DNA from: Anaspis maculata
Taxonomy: Eukaryota > Arthropoda > Insecta > Coleoptera > Scraptiidae
NCBI GenBank assembly: GCA_949128115.1
Contig: OX421963.1
Span: 33,897,979 to 33,961,978 of the forward strand
Length of the DNA: 64,000 nt
Reading direction: 5' to 3'
In this document: positions 12,325-24,419 of the stretch, piece after piece
Position numbering within the stretch: position 1 is the first letter of the stretch
Layout: every line of letters begins with the position of its first letter
The notes under the pieces: generated by a model
What the model was told of the DNA's origin: nothing
Database searches by the model: none
What the model saw: the letters and a program-made list of their open reading frames with translations, nothing else
Translations under genes and position numbers: made by a program

Positions 12325-12806
12325 CAGTGGCGTATTTAGAGATTTGGGATGGGGGGGGGCAAGGTGATTTTGTTTTTAATAGAGATACGTAAGAAGGTGT
12401 TTGCGGGGAAAGGGGGGAGGGGGGGGAAGAAGGCAGACAAATGCCCCCATCTATCAATAAACAGCAAAGACTTGGACTAATAGTATAGGCTGTCTGATTT
12501 CTACATGATTCTAGTGGGCTGCGATTCAGGCCGCGGTTGGCCGATGGCGACCAGAAACGCAGCCCATACTCGAATCATGTAGAAATCAGACAGCCTATAA
12601 TTATTGTGTTACTCTATGATTGTGTAGAAGGGTAGAACGCTATCACGTATTATACTAACAACGAAATTAGGTATACATTTTAAAATTTTCAACATTATTG
12701 GAGCGCGCCTGCTCTTTTGCCGGTATACCTTCTTCTTATTATTATTATCACAGATCGATGGGGGGGGGGGGGGGGGGCACATGCCACCCCCATAAATACG
12801 CCACTG
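12325..12806. mobile_element. hAT-like element, 482 bp, with a nested hairpin
   Basis: Ends CAGTGGCGTATTTA and TAAATACGCCACTG, flanked by GCTACAGG and GCTACAGA (7 of 8 identical). Long G runs lie just inside both ends (12351-12357 and about 12760-12777). A second element is inserted at 12484-12599. Confidence 0.8.
12484..12599. mobile_element. Nested TA-flanked hairpin MITE
   Basis: TATAGGCTGTCTGATTTCTA at the left is matched by its complement at the right, ending CAGCCTATA; the arms extend about 32 bp. Flanking TA dinucleotides suggest a Tc1/mariner-type MITE inserted into the hAT element. Confidence 0.65.
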
Positions 12807-12814
12807 GCTACAGA

Positions 12815-13265
12815 GCGCTATGCCAGGCCGGGTGATTATTGACTGGATACTGGTATATACAGGGTGACAACGGAAGGTGTGTCAATGTGGTCACTTTTCA
12901 ATCATGGTCAAACTTTTGCACAAAAAAAATATAGATTTTTCCTATAGTCATATTTGGGAAGTCGGCATCAATATTTCGAAACGGTTTTTGATTTTTATTG
13001 GTATTTTGATTTCTGAGGAAGTCACGTCATTTTCCGAGAAATGTGATTTTTTTATGCCGTTTCTCTCTTGGACCATGCAGCTTCTCCAAAATTTGGCGAA
13101 TTGCACAATTTGCAGTAACAAATCGTCACATCAAGGAATTTAACCTCCCCGACCTATAATAGTGTTACCTCCTGGTTATCACCTAAACCTCTTTGAGGTC
13201 GGCCGTAAGGCTGTAGGTGACGGCGATACAAATTACATTCACTAACACCAGGGTGACTCAAGTAA
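12815..13265. other. No gene recognised
   Basis: Contains one copy of the word TATACAGGGTG at about 12856-12866, the same word that marks inner repeat boundaries in two foldback elements of this window. Otherwise anonymous. Confidence 0.45.
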
Positions 13266-13273
13266 TGCATCAG

Positions 13274-14447
13274 TAGAGAGCGGATTTATATTTTTTTACA
13301 TGTTCTATTCGCTAAGGTGGATGCAACTGTCGACTTGCAGCTTGACGTTTTCATCTACAAGGAACCTAAATACCAAGTTTTATTTCGCATATAATTTATT
13401 ATTTTGACTTTTTACCGCATACAAATTGATAATCCATATAATCGCATATAGCCGCATATTTAGTCCATATTCTTGCACATAACTGAATATTTGTCACTAT
13501 TTTGGCAATTTTATCTTTATGTGCGAGAAAATCACGATATTTTGATTTCAAGGAAAAAATAATTTGAAATTTTCAAAGAAAAATTTTTTTTTTACTTTGA
13601 TGGTCAAAGTTGGTTGGTTGATCTTACATGTAAATGTTGTATTTTTCACCATTCTTGCAGCTTATATCACATATTATGTCAACAGTAATATCACAAGTGC
13701 TTAGATTTTCACGATAATTTTGGTCAGGCGATCGCGAGTGCTGATTGTAGCGATAAATGCCCGACTCCGTAGGAGGAGGGCATTTATCCAGGGACAATCA
13801 GCCCGAGGAAAACGCCTGGCCAAAATTATCTGGGAAAATCTCGAGCACGAGTGATATTTTGGTGATTATTGCAAAAAAGAAGTCCGAAGTGACAGCTGTC
13901 AGATTTTGTTGTTTACATCAATTTTATTCCGTTGCCATTGACAGTGGGATTTAGATAAGTGGATATTATCCTTGTAGGTCTAATAATCAAGGGCGTTGTA
14001 TGTAATAATCAACAGTAATATCACAAGTGCTTAGATTTTCACGATAATTTTGGTCAGGCGATCGCGAGTGCTGATTGTAGCGATAAATGCCCGACTCCGT
14101 AGGAGGAGGGCATTTATCCAGGGACAATCAGCCCGAGGGAAACGCCTGGTCAAAATTATCTGGGAAAATCTCGAGCACGAGTGATATTTTGAAGATTATT
14201 ACATAAAAGAAGTCCGAAGTGACAGCTGTCAGATTTTGTTGTTTACATGAATTTTATTCCGTTGCAATTGACAGTGGGATTTAGATAAGTGAATATTATC
14301 CTTGTAGGTCTAATAATCAAGGGCGTTGTATGTAATAATCACATATATTGGTCTATTTGAACATTTTTACCGCATATTTTGATACTTTTTAAGCGCATAT
14401 AAACTGCATAATTTGAGCTCTTTTACCGCATATAAATCCGCTCTCTA
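13274..14447. mobile_element. hAT-like non-autonomous element, copy B
   Basis: Ends TAGAGAGCGGATTTATA and TATAAATCCGCTCTCTA are flanked by a perfect 8-bp duplication TGCATCAG (13266-13273 and 14448-14455). It is homologous to 7055-7568 except for a 660-bp insert at 13681-14340 of two tandem units. Without the insert it would be about 514 bp, like copy A. Confidence 0.85.
13681..14340 (+). repeat. Two tandem 330-bp units inside hAT copy B
   Basis: Units 13681-14010 and 14011-14340 both begin AACAGTAATATCAC and end TGTAATAATC, with only a few differences. Each holds inverted words: GATAAATGCCC against GGGCATTTATC, and ATAATTTTGGTCAGGCG against CGCCTGGCCAAAATTAT. The unit is probably a separate element that entered the hAT copy and was then duplicated. 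The 65-codon open frame at 13757-13954 runs through the hairpin and is not a credible gene. Confidence 0.8.
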
Positions 14448-14455
14448 TGCATCAG

Positions 14456-15878
14456 TAACCATCTCTTGCATCACAAGTTCACAGAATATCAAACCAGAAG
14501 CGACACTCTATTGTTGTAGCATTGTTGTTGCTATGACCAGATTCTATGACCTTGGAACTGCCAGGTGTTTCGGGACTAGTATTCCTGTCAAGAGATTTGA
14601 AATGTTCCAGAGAAAAATACACCTACTTGATATTTGGTGAGAAAGTCTTCCGTCAGTGGAATCTATAGTCAGATGGCAGATTCACCATCCTTTCCTTTGG
14701 AATCCTGGTAATTCCTTTTTGGCGCATGCGGGAATATTGTAGGGACATAATTGGAACAAAGCCTGTTCTTTTAATCATTTGAAAACAGTAAGTACATATC
14801 ACAAAAATGAGCCGCACGTATTTTGATTTTCCCGAAGAGACGCTCCAATCTTATTCGTCAAGTCTTCGCGGCTGCAAGCTTCTAGCCAAGCTTCTAGCCA
14901 TATTGTCGCTCTGAAGAATAAGATATATTATGTAGAAGTGGGTAAATAAGACAATTTTGCTGAAAAAAACAGCTACCTTTATTCACTTTCTTCCTTCACT
15001 TTCTTGGAAATTAGGTATATATCACACCTTTCCGCTTCCTTTGGGAACTTGAAAAAGGTGTCTTTTTGAGGGACGAATTATCCACACATTCACGTACCGC
15101 ACAAGAAAAGTCCCGTACCGCACTCATTTTTTGTTGTTCAAAACCTTGTCGAATTTGGTACTGACAGAAAACGTCAAGATTACCTATTATTTTGAAGTTG
15201 ATGGAAATACTAAATTCGGTGTAGGCAACTAGATGAAACCGATTTTTGTGGTCAGTGTCGCTTCTGTATTATTATTCTGTGACAAGTTCAAGATCCATAG
15301 TTGCCATGGCAACAATCCCATTCCTGTTGTTCTACGGGAATAATTCGAAAAATTCACAAGGCGATATCTCGAAAACGAAATAAGGTAGGATCAAACAGCT
15401 TTGTTCCCTTGAATATGACACATTTTGAAGATTCTAGTACAGTGTCGATATTTTTTCACAAAAACCCTGATTGGAAGTTGAGGGTGGACATACACCTATC
15501 ATTTTATACAAAATGAAATTTTTAAATGGAAATCTTGGTCAGTCAATATAAGTGGCAAACTGTCATTCCACATCCACAATGAGACTAAGATTACCGCGAT
15601 TCATTGATTTCTTCTTGACACAGTTCAATGACGTCAAATATTTCAATTCGTCGGTAGTAAAAAAATAAAAAAAAGTCCGGCCCTGGAATTTTCGAATTGA
15701 TCGATAGTGCAATTCATCAAGTGTCGGTACTGTCGGTGGTAGGGCGTGGTACCTGCCGAATTTTGTTTTATTTTATTCATTCTTCTCTTCCCAAAAATAT
15801 GATTCTTCAAAAAAATCGATAAAATACATGAATTACCCTGTAACTTCAGAATGAAGAGTGTTAGAAAAATTTTGAAGC
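14456..15878. other. No gene recognised, 1.4 kb
   Basis: Anonymous AT-rich sequence. Open frames are short and unrelated to known domains as far as I can judge. Confidence 0.5.
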
Positions 15879-15880
15879 TA

Positions 15881-17106
15881 CACACACCAGAAAAGTCTAG
15901 GGATATTTCGGTTAATTTGTATCAGCTGCCTAGGAAACTAGTTTTTTACTTACTTTTAATTTTTCATGCTATTTGTAACACATTCCACCAAAAAAGCTCA
16001 ATTGTGAGAAAATTGCATATATTTCGAGTTTTTTCCACAAATTAACATGGAAATTGGAGAACTTTTCTTTGAGAAATAAGGTGATATCCGTGAACATCAA
16101 TTGAGAGTATGGCGTCCCTAGAATTCAGAACAGCTCTGCAATGTTTAAACACGCTTGATATAAGATCATCAATGTCTTTTGTGGGATTTCTTGCCAGGCG
16201 ACATTGAGCACTGCGAGTAAATCTCTGCGATTTTCACGGGGCAAACCCATATGTAACACCCTTCGCTGAAGTGTATTCCACACGTGCTCAATGGGGTTCA
16301 GGTCTGGGGACTGCGCTGGCCACGGCAAACATTAATTTAGCGGTCCTGCAAAAACTCGTCAACCAACCTGCAGGTGAAAGATCTTGTATTGTCGTGCATA
16401 AACGTAAAATGTTGCCCAAAATCATTCGCATGGGGCAAAACAATAGGTTCAAGTATCAAATCACGGTGGCGGGCTCCAATTAGCGATCCCTTGATTGAAA
16501 CGAGATCGGTTCTTCTTCCAGATTGCACTTCGGCCCATACCATGATTGTCCAATGTCCCACCTTGATGAGGGTGAACTTCCTGGAGTTGAAGGTGGTGCC
16601 CTCCAGGGCCTTCGGGAGTAGAGGATGACTTCACGCAACCGGTTTTGAACAGTATCAGGGCCAATAGTAACATGAAGCACTTCTTATAGACGCAGACTCT
16701 GTTCAGAGGCAGTGATATCGGAATTTCTGCGAGAGGTAAGTTGCAGATATCTGTTCTGAGCAGGGGTTGTATAATGCGGCTTCGCCCTGTGTGGTAATCG
16801 GAGACATCCACAGTGTCTCAATATCATTTCGTCACGAGTTAGACCGACTGAGTGCCCGACTCACAAAACATCAACATTTTTTCGTTAGTCTTGTGATACT
16901 TTTCCATTAAAAAATTTGATTTTGAAATCTCAGGAAAGTCCCCAAAGGAATAATCTGTACAGTGCTTTTGTATAGAAACAAAAACGCAGACCAGCAATCA
17001 GCAGTCGTGGAGAAGCCTAGACATCACAAAAAAAAAATGGGATAGAGATTTGCAGGGAGCTGCTGGAGAGAAAAATACAAAATATCCCTAGACTTTTCTG
17101 GTGTGG
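15881..17106 (-). mobile_element. Tc1-like DNA transposon, degenerate
   Basis: About 1.23 kb, the usual Tc1 size. The terminal inverted repeats share CACACCAGAAAAGTCTAGGG and continue ATATTT. A TA precedes the left end at 15879-15880; the right flank has diverged. It contains a broken transposase on the minus strand. Confidence 0.85.
16125..16835 (-). pseudogene. Tc1/mariner transposase, frameshifted
   Basis: Reading the minus strand, the order of motifs is that of a Tc1 transposase (DD34E nuclease that cuts and pastes at TA). Near 16730-16800 is a DNA-binding-domain-like stretch. Near 16490-16560 is TIMVWAEVQSGRRTDL, matching the family's VMVWGG block. At about 16375-16410 is MHDNTRS with the second catalytic Asp, and at 16290-16328 WPAQSPDLNPIEHVW with the catalytic Glu. 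These lie in different frames with a stop and a frameshift between the Asp and Glu blocks, and the segment expected to carry the first Asp (FSDESRF type) is not visible. It is therefore inactive. Confidence 0.85.
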
Positions 17107-17230
17107 ATCATCTTTAAAAACGCTACATGCCATGACAACACCATTACCTACTCTTGATCTTACCGTGAAACGCCTGTATTCACGTGAAATTCGAAAAAAA
17201 AATTACCTGAGCGTTAACGTTAGCGTTCAT

Positions 17231-17408
17231 AAATTAAATGGGTCAAGGGTGCCTGTGAATTCAAAAACGTCTGTCGAAACTAGGGTAGGTAATCCCAAAA
17301 TTATTCCTTACACCTTTTGTAATAAATTTGTCAAACTTTGACTGCAAGAACGATGCTAGTTCCGACAGACGTTTTCAAACTCACAGGCACCCTTGACCGA
17401 TCCAATTT
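17231..17408. mobile_element. Inverted-repeat element, 178 bp
   Basis: Long stems: GGTCAAGGGTGCCTGTGA at the left pairs with TCACAGGCACCCTTGACC at the right, and AAAACGTCTGTCG pairs with CGACAGACGTTTT further in. The unpaired centre is about 50 bp. It looks like a MITE; no clear target duplication. Confidence 0.65.
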
Positions 17409-18655
17409 GCGAACTCTCGGTACTTATTGTGTATGAATGTATGTACGTAAGTATGTATGTTCAAGCTTGTATATGTGTCATGATTGCGAGAATAACAGGA
17501 GAGTTTTCCATTGTGATTTTTTTTCCAGGTGTCTACCTAGAGCAGGATATTGCACAATTTTGAAACACTGACGTGACGGCTCGCTCCATCAATCATCATA
17601 GTGCGTTTTTATTAGATTCCCATTGTAAAATCCTGGCAAATAAAAGCATAAGAATGTAGCTGCACTACAACACATCAATCAGAGAAATACCTGCGGGATG
17701 TTCTTCTACCGGAGAAAAAAATTGCTACGCCTCCCCGGGGAAAATGCGTTTGCGTTTTCCAGCCGTTCTCGGCGGCAGCAAAATTTCACTTCCCTAATGC
17801 CCGGTGACCGGTATGGATCGTCTTTGTAACTGCCACGATAATTACCCCACAGGTACCTGCCTACCTACGTATAAAAATGAAGAGTAGTTGTGCTTTCATT
17901 CCGAAAGGTCTAATTAAGTATATTGCGTGCATGTAAGGGCAGAGGAGAGACGCACCCATCGTAAATCCTCCACCGCCGACATACAATTCCATTATTCCCG
18001 CCTGTTAGTGCCTGCGTAAAATTTAATAACGGCCAATTAGTTCGGGCATAAACTTTACGAATAATAATTTATTCTTTTCGCACTTTGCCGGAATCGCAAG
18101 TATCGATTGTTTTAATTGCCCCACCACGTCGCCATTGTGTGTTTGTGTGTGTGGTGTGTTTGAGTTCGAAAAAGCGGAATCCGAGCGGAGGTGGCGCAAG
18201 AAAAGGGTCACGCGATCGCACGATTCGCACAATTTTCGAATCGCTTATGGTTTTTCTTGCAAATGGGGTTTTGATGCACATGTAGTTACACAATGGAGAG
18301 TCTCAGCACAAAGCAACAAATCGAAATCGTAATTTTGCAGGTCAATCAAGAGCTAGCAAGAGTAGTATAGGTAGATAGATACCACTGGAGAAGAGTGAAT
18401 GATGAGTCCTTTGAACCATCCAGAACACTGATTCATGTTAATGAATTTATATCCAAAATGAACGAGAAAAATCATTAAATGCAAGTAGAAACGGCTCATG
18501 TGGGATGTCAAGTAGAGAGATGATTGAAAGAAGGTGCTAGCGATTAAATTTTCAGGTAAGAGTTTAGCCAACTGTTGGTCATAATTTTATTATGAGTTGC
18601 GCATCGAGAAGCTTCAACCCCCACATTCTTGTGCGCTAGAAATAGTTCACCACAT
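17409..18655. other. No gene recognised
   Basis: GC-balanced anonymous sequence including a short GT-rich run near 18135-18165. No domain or RNA gene seen. Confidence 0.5.
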
Positions 18656-18754
18656 AGTGTGTCCCAAATTGGAGATATCATTGCAGCTGATTTTGCACTT
18701 CCTATGATATAAATATAATAACAAAGTAGTGGTATCACCAATTTGAGACACACT
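18656..18754. mobile_element. Short MITE, 99 bp
   Basis: AGTGTGTCCCAAATTGG at the left is matched by CCAATTTGAGACACACT at the right (one mismatch), followed inward by pairing GATATC/GGTATC words. A solitary similar end (CAGTGTGTCTCAGAATTG) lies at about 48863. Confidence 0.6.
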
Positions 18755-18980
18755 GAAGGGACGTGAGGCGGCAGCTGATATAACAAGCAGTTGAGTTCGT
18801 CCACTGTCGTTATGGATAGGAGGGACGTCGCCGTGTTGGTTCTTGGTCCTACTTGTGTGCGTGTTTTGTTGAAAAGAGCCGCAGCTGACACTTAAAGATG
18901 AGCGCAGACCGCCAAAAGAAGATTCAGTTCCCTTTAGGGTGAGCCCTGACCTCCTCGGCTGAGACTTATGCCCATACTCA

Positions 18981-19103
18981 TAGTCGATACTTTGCTCGAT
19001 CTGAGACTTGAGCATGTCTCAAGTCCCTGAGATAATACTTCATAACAATCGTTCTCATAGTTACACTGTGCTCAAAACGGAGATCGAGCGAAGTATCGAC
19101 TAT
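18981..19103. repeat. Inverted repeat, about 33-bp stems
   Basis: TAGTCGATACTTTGCTCGAT at 18981 pairs with ATCGAGCGAAGTATCGACTA ending near 19102. The stems continue to GAGC/GCTC and enclose about 57 bp. It abuts the next inverted repeat directly. Confidence 0.6.
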
Positions 19104-19767
19104 TATCCATTCCAAGCCTTAAAAAACCACAGTTGCCTATGATATTTTTTCTTGAAGTTGGACAATCTGATAAGTTGATGGATTGAAAAAGTCAAGATGA
19201 TTTAATCAAATTTGTTAAAGTGATGTTTGCTCTGCTGGATTGCCGTTTTAATTTAATTGTTAGGTCAGATTTTGACACTGACACAATCTTTTCGTTAGTT
19301 TTTGTCTTGAAAACGCCGTTAGGCACGGTATTCCAATAGTGAAAGTGTTGATAGGTGCAATAGTAAGAATATACAGTTTGAAAAATGATCGAGGCGAACC
19401 CAGTTCTCGCGCTGTAGTGTGATTCCGCCGCAAGTGTTCTCGTGACCTGAGCTCGTCGCGCCCTGTAAGAACCCAGGTTGTACGTTGATTCACTCTCTGT
19501 TCCAGGATCATGATCTGTGATCCTGGCCGAAACAAAGCGGCTGAGGTCAGTGAGCAAACCTGCGGCCTGCCAGCGACGCAGTCCCCAGAATGACAATTTG
19601 ACAACACAGCGTAGTTCAGGTGAAGGTTTCATGTCATACGGACACAAATTTCAACGTAACCTCCCTTGTATCAAGATGACATTAAACATAAAAAATCAGA
19701 GACACCAACAAAACTCGAATTTTTCATGGCCAGCTGTGGTTTTTTTAAGCTTGGAATGGATTATATG
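19102..19767. mobile_element. Inverted-repeat element, about 665 bp
   Basis: The left end ATTATCCATTCCAAGC followed by CTTAAAAAACCACAG pairs with the right end CTGTGGTTTTTTTAAGCTTGGAATGGAT. The interior holds a 151-codon minus-strand open frame (19192-19647) with no recognisable domain. A non-autonomous DNA transposon is the likely explanation, but no target duplication is clear. Confidence 0.5.
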
Positions 19768-21429
19768 AGAATGAGTGTGTTTTAGCTTTCAAGTCACTGT
19801 CATTCAAATTTTCTTGTTGGTTGGATCTACAAGTACAGAAGAGATTATTTATTGATGAATGTCACTCTAGAGGCATTTCACCTAGATGACCGTCGTGGAG
19901 TTAGCATGCTCGCGAATTGGGAGATCTGTTGGGTACCTACCTGGATATTTGACGACGCGAGGCGATCAAAAAATTTGTACAATCAATTGTTTGAGCTCTG
20001 GTTAGCTTAGCTGCCTGATCTTTTTTTATCGGGGACAAATGATTGTCATACTGGAAAAAACTTATAAATAGCAGATCGCATTCAGTTCGTCCCAAATAAC
20101 ACCATTATTCTTTCACCTGTATTGTTTCAATTATTACACACCGGCATTATAAATTCATTAATGCCGGATTAATGCGCTCCACCGGTGTAGACCTCGAATG
20201 AGTTTCAAGGAAAAAACTAATTGCATGATAAGGCGGTATTAAAAATTTCGAGTGCAGCTCGCACCACCAAGAACCATATCGAATTTACATAATATCGAAT
20301 TGTGTAAATCAAAGAGCGTGTGTACACGCTCGCGCCACATTACTGCGGTTACGGCCCTGTAATCACCTGGCGCTGTTGGAGGTATAATATGCTTGTACCC
20401 GATTGTACACAACTACCCTGTCGGTGTTATTGTCACGTATAGATTGATTTATTTTTACAAGCCGTACCATTGATTTGCGACTAAACGAAATTAAACCCCT
20501 TGACACTGGCAGTCAATATGACCGCCAAAGGGTGAACAATAACGAGGACTACCGGAGCAATTATTCAGAATAATTGCTATGGATGGCTGACCCCAAAATA
20601 AGGTTTCATCTGATATCAGTATCTACATCAAGAACTCTTCGAGTTCCGAGTTCTTGGGGTTCGTATATACCTGTGGTATACAACTCGTCAATTCGAGAGT
20701 TAACTCAATTAGTTGTCCGACATTATTATTGGCAGGCATCATCGTTGTAGAAAAGTGACCATGAAGTGACCATATCAAATTCTTCGCTCAAATTTTCAAA
20801 TATTTGTAAGTACCTGAATCTGGAAAATTTCTGTCTGAAGAAGGTTCCATCAAACTAAACTAAGTGAAGGTCCTCAGTCAAACATTCACCTAGCAATGGA
20901 AATACGAGTGAAAATAGTAAATAGTAATAGACTTGGACCCTGAAATGCCTTTGTTACAATAGCTGCAATCCTCCAATTTTATCCGCCACTTCCTCTAGTA
21001 CCTACCAATAATTATTGCAACTATGCAACTTTTACCAAGATACAACGCAAGGAACATAAAAATGGTCTGAACACACTGAACATACTGCAGGAAAATGTAA
21101 AAAAAAAGTTAGGATATGCTGAAACACAGTCATCTGTAAGGTGGAATGGGGCAATTGATTCAAAAGTTCCAGTCACATTTTACAAGGCTTATATACCTAT
21201 TCGTTCAATTCTAGACTATGCCTGCATTTGGTACGGTTCATCTGTTGAAGCTCACCTCCTCCAAACTCGATCGTATACAGTTTAAAGCCATTCACATTTG
21301 TATTGGCCTTAAGAGCAATCACCAGTGAGTAGGCAACCCAGTTATAGGTAAAATTTTACAAAAAGATAGAAACGCAGCTTTTTGCACTTAATTTTGCAGC
21401 ATAACGACATTGACTTTATAATGGTTGGG
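19768..21429. other. No gene recognised, 1.7 kb
   Basis: Anonymous. A short homeodomain-site-like palindrome (GCCGG...CCGGC around AATTCATTAAT) lies near 20142-20168; I do not assign it a function. Confidence 0.45.
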
Positions 21430-22100
21430 TAATTCGAGAGTATTCGAGATCATTCAATCACATTCCAGTATGTTCCGGTATGTTCTGGGATGTTTGGGAA
21501 TAGTTTGAAACAATAAAAACATCCCGGAACATTCCAGATCATTGTGGAACACTCCAGAACACTCTTGAAAGTTGTGGAAGGTTCTGGAACGTTGTGGACT
21601 ATCTAAAGCCTTTTTGGTGTGGGGCCACCTATTGGTAGAGGTACCGTCAGGAGCAAAATACTGCATACATCAAAATTGTTGTCATTAGAAAAAAAGCGAC
21701 AAGGTCTTTCTTTATTGCAGTTTTGGCCTGATAGAATAAAAGGCTTGGTTTCTGGCTTCACGATGAATGTACTACGTGAGGGCTCCTCTATGGCTATGTT
21801 ACATCTTTCGAAGTTACAAAAGTTTTGATGTATGTAATACAGTGCTCCTGACCTCGCTCCTGACAGTACAGTACCGAATATTTGAGAGTATTCAAGATCA
21901 ATCCACACCATTCCAGAATGATCCGGTATATTCTGGAATATTCAGGAATAGTCTGGAACGTTCGGAAACATCCAGGAACATTCCAGATCATTGCGGAACA
22001 TTTAATAATAATATAATATAATTATTATTATTATTATTGCGGAACATTCCAGAACACTATCGAATGTTGTGGAATATTCTAGAACATTATGGACCATTCA
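21430..22100 (+). repeat. Imperfect short repeats around an inverted-repeat insert
   Basis: Two stretches (about 21430-21605 and 21880-22100) are built of degenerate words such as ACATTCCAGATCATTG and TTCTGGAACRTTGTGGA. Between them lies a hairpin-like insert: GTCAGGAGCAAAATACTGCA near 21648 against TGTAATACAGTGCTCCTGAC ending near 21860. A 16-bp ATT-type microsatellite occurs at about 22021-22040. Confidence 0.6.
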
Positions 22101-22199
22101 AAACCTCTTTGATATCGGTGGAGCTACCCATAAAGAAGCAAGAGATCTTGCTAGTTCTGTAGCAAAACGGCGAAAACAAAAAGAACAGCGAAAAAATGA

Positions 22200-22295
22200 A
22201 AAAGTCAAGAAATCATTAGAAATCATCGGAAATCTTTGGAAATATCTGGAAATACTTAGAAATAATTTGAAATCTTTGGAAATCTTCACATAAAG
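22200..22295 (+). repeat. GGAAATCTTT-type minisatellite
   Basis: Degenerate units of 11-13 bp around GAAATCTTTGGAAAT. A second patch of the same word occurs at about 25105-25160, about 2.9 kb away. Confidence 0.6.
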
Positions 22296-22461
22296 GCGCA
22301 TGCGCAACTCAGTTGTTCCACGCAAAAGTGAAACCAAAGGCTCAGTAGTATATTATCATTGTAAGAATTAATTAAAACGAAATTGCTTTGCTTTTAAGAT
22401 ATTTCAGAAAATTCCGGGAATGGCAAATGAAGGGATGGGAGGGGGAGTTACCCCGAAACCC

Positions 22462-22482
22462 CCCCTCTAGTTACGCCACTGG
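22462..22482. other. Solitary hAT-like terminus
   Basis: GTTACGCCACTG follows a C-rich run, as at the right ends of the other hAT-like elements here. No matching left end is seen within 1 kb upstream, so it is probably a remnant. Confidence 0.4.
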
Positions 22483-22515
22483 TTTGATAACATCAAAGTG
22501 ACCAAAGTTAACAGT

Positions 22516-22784
22516 CAGGGCCGGCGTTACAGCTTTTGGCGCCCAAGGCGAAGTTCTGTAATGCGCCCTTTTATGAATAGAAAAATAGCATCCCAAGCGA
22601 CTTTTTTTTTAATATTAACAGTAATGTCGATGATAATTGAAAATTGCGCAAATTGTGAGTAAAAAAGCGCCGCAGAAGAAATTTTTGCGAGATATTAGAG
22701 ATAAAGGGCGCTGAGGCGCCCCCCCTCCCAAAGTTTGGCGCCCGAGACGGTCGCCTCGCTCGCCACATCCTAACGCCGGCCCTG
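22516..22784. mobile_element. hAT-like MITE, 269 bp
   Basis: Ends CAGGGCCGGCGTTA and TAACGCCGGCCCTG with subterminal GGCGCCC/GGGCGC words. The flanking octamers TTAACAGT and TCAACAGC agree at 6 of 8 bases, consistent with an old hAT duplication. Confidence 0.75.
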
Positions 22785-23017
22785 TCAACAGCCAAGACAA
22801 CAGTTTGTTTTGTCAAATTGCGTGCTTTTGCAAAGAGCCATCATCACAACCATCCATATAACAATTTTCAAAAAAACACACAAAGGATCTGGAAAATCGA
22901 GATGGATTCATCCAAATTTTCATCGACACTTTACAACAACACATTTAATGAAAGGAACATCCAAAGAAGCACCGACAACATCAAAATCTGCACAATGAAA
23001 GCCAAAAGGAATACAAG

Positions 23018-23466
23018 ATTTTTCATACAAGCGTGCGGGAAGTTCCACTTTTCCGCACGCGAATGCGTTTCGAAAGTTCTACATTTCTGCATGCAAATGA
23101 GTGCGAAAAAGTAATGCGCGAGGAAAAGTAATATGTTATAGAAGCTATCAACTTCCGCTTGTATTTTTGTTGGTGGCTTACGATGAAGTGAAGCTACCAG
23201 AATTTGTGAGTTTTTGTTTGGTTACTCCTCTGGCTAGAAATCTCCGTAACGGTTCGACAGGATATTCACTTGAAGCATTGTACATGAATCTCGTTCACTT
23301 TTTATTTTTGAGTGCAAGTGGTTGAAGCTTTACTATCAACATAGTTAATAAAAACTAATTACTTACCTACTAAAATGTTAATGCGTTGATGTTATTTATT
23401 CTACTGAAGTTTTTGATGTTCCATTTTGTATGCATGCTTCACCTTCCGCACGCTTGTATGAAAAAT
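23018..23466. mobile_element. Inverted-repeat element, 449 bp
   Basis: ATTTTTCATACAAGCGTGCG at the left pairs with CGCACGCTTGTATGAAAAAT at the right. Internal words GCGTGCGGGAAG and TTCCGCACGC echo the ends. No target duplication is obvious and there is no credible coding sequence. Confidence 0.65.
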
Positions 23467-24339
23467 TTTGTTCCTAACTCTTGGAGAAAGAATCTTTTCC
23501 GCACTCAACTGCCAGACTGAACTCCGCTTATTAGGAAAATCACTATTTTTTTTGCACTACCTTGTCCAATATCTACTCCAGAAATACCTAGAAAAGGCAG
23601 TGATAAGGAGCTTCGCAAAGAAAAGAATGTTCGTCTTCAGGACCGAGCTTAATTCCATCATCGGTTTTATCAGACCACTGACGTATAATAATAGTAGACC
23701 AAGTTGTTTACATCCGTGCATGCGGCCGAGACCTGAATCCAGTATGGCCGACGTCAGGAAAATAACAATATGCAAGTATATCAACTGAGGTGAGCCCGCT
23801 TAATGAATGGGCCAATGTGTGGATTTTTACTCCAAATCGTCAAGTTATTCAATTTTGTACTATTTCTTGGGAAGATTTTCCATGTCTTATTCAAAATTAA
23901 GAAGTAAAGCAGGAGTAGAGGTAGAGAGTAGGGATTAAATTCCAAGAGATCACACCTCGTATTGTAGCACCTTGATGTGGTCGCTCGCTGCGGTCAGCTG
24001 ATCGCGTTGCATGCTGTCACACGTCACACCATAGCGGCCCATTTCTTTGTTGCTCATTATTATTTGTCATTTCATTAGATATTTTGCTTATTTCGTGAGG
24101 TAATAATGGTGCAGCAGTGCCAGGTGTGCAAAGCTTCGCCATACCGGGAGCATACATTGACGTTATTTTTGACCTTCATTTGTTTTGTCCCCTCAACATA
24201 AAGAAAACGCTGCAAGCACGCCTGTGTGTCGTCTGGATAACAAACTCCTGCGCCCCCCCCCCCACTTTCCCCTGGTCCTAGCGGTTCTCGCACGTCAACA
24301 CAGTGTGTACTATGTAGTAACGGGGATAGGAAAGCTCCG
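23467..24339. other. No gene recognised
   Basis: Anonymous sequence with a C-run at about 24253-24262; no supported feature. Confidence 0.45.
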
Positions 24340-24419
24340 TCTAGTATTAGACGTCAGTGCATCAGACTTTGTTCCCAAAATAAAAATTATTTCTGACGTT
24401 GCGGTGAAACCAGGAGCTT

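Noticed and set aside
19192..19647. 151-codon open frame on the minus strand
   Set aside because: No domain recognised, and it lies inside an inverted-repeat element; not enough to call a gene.
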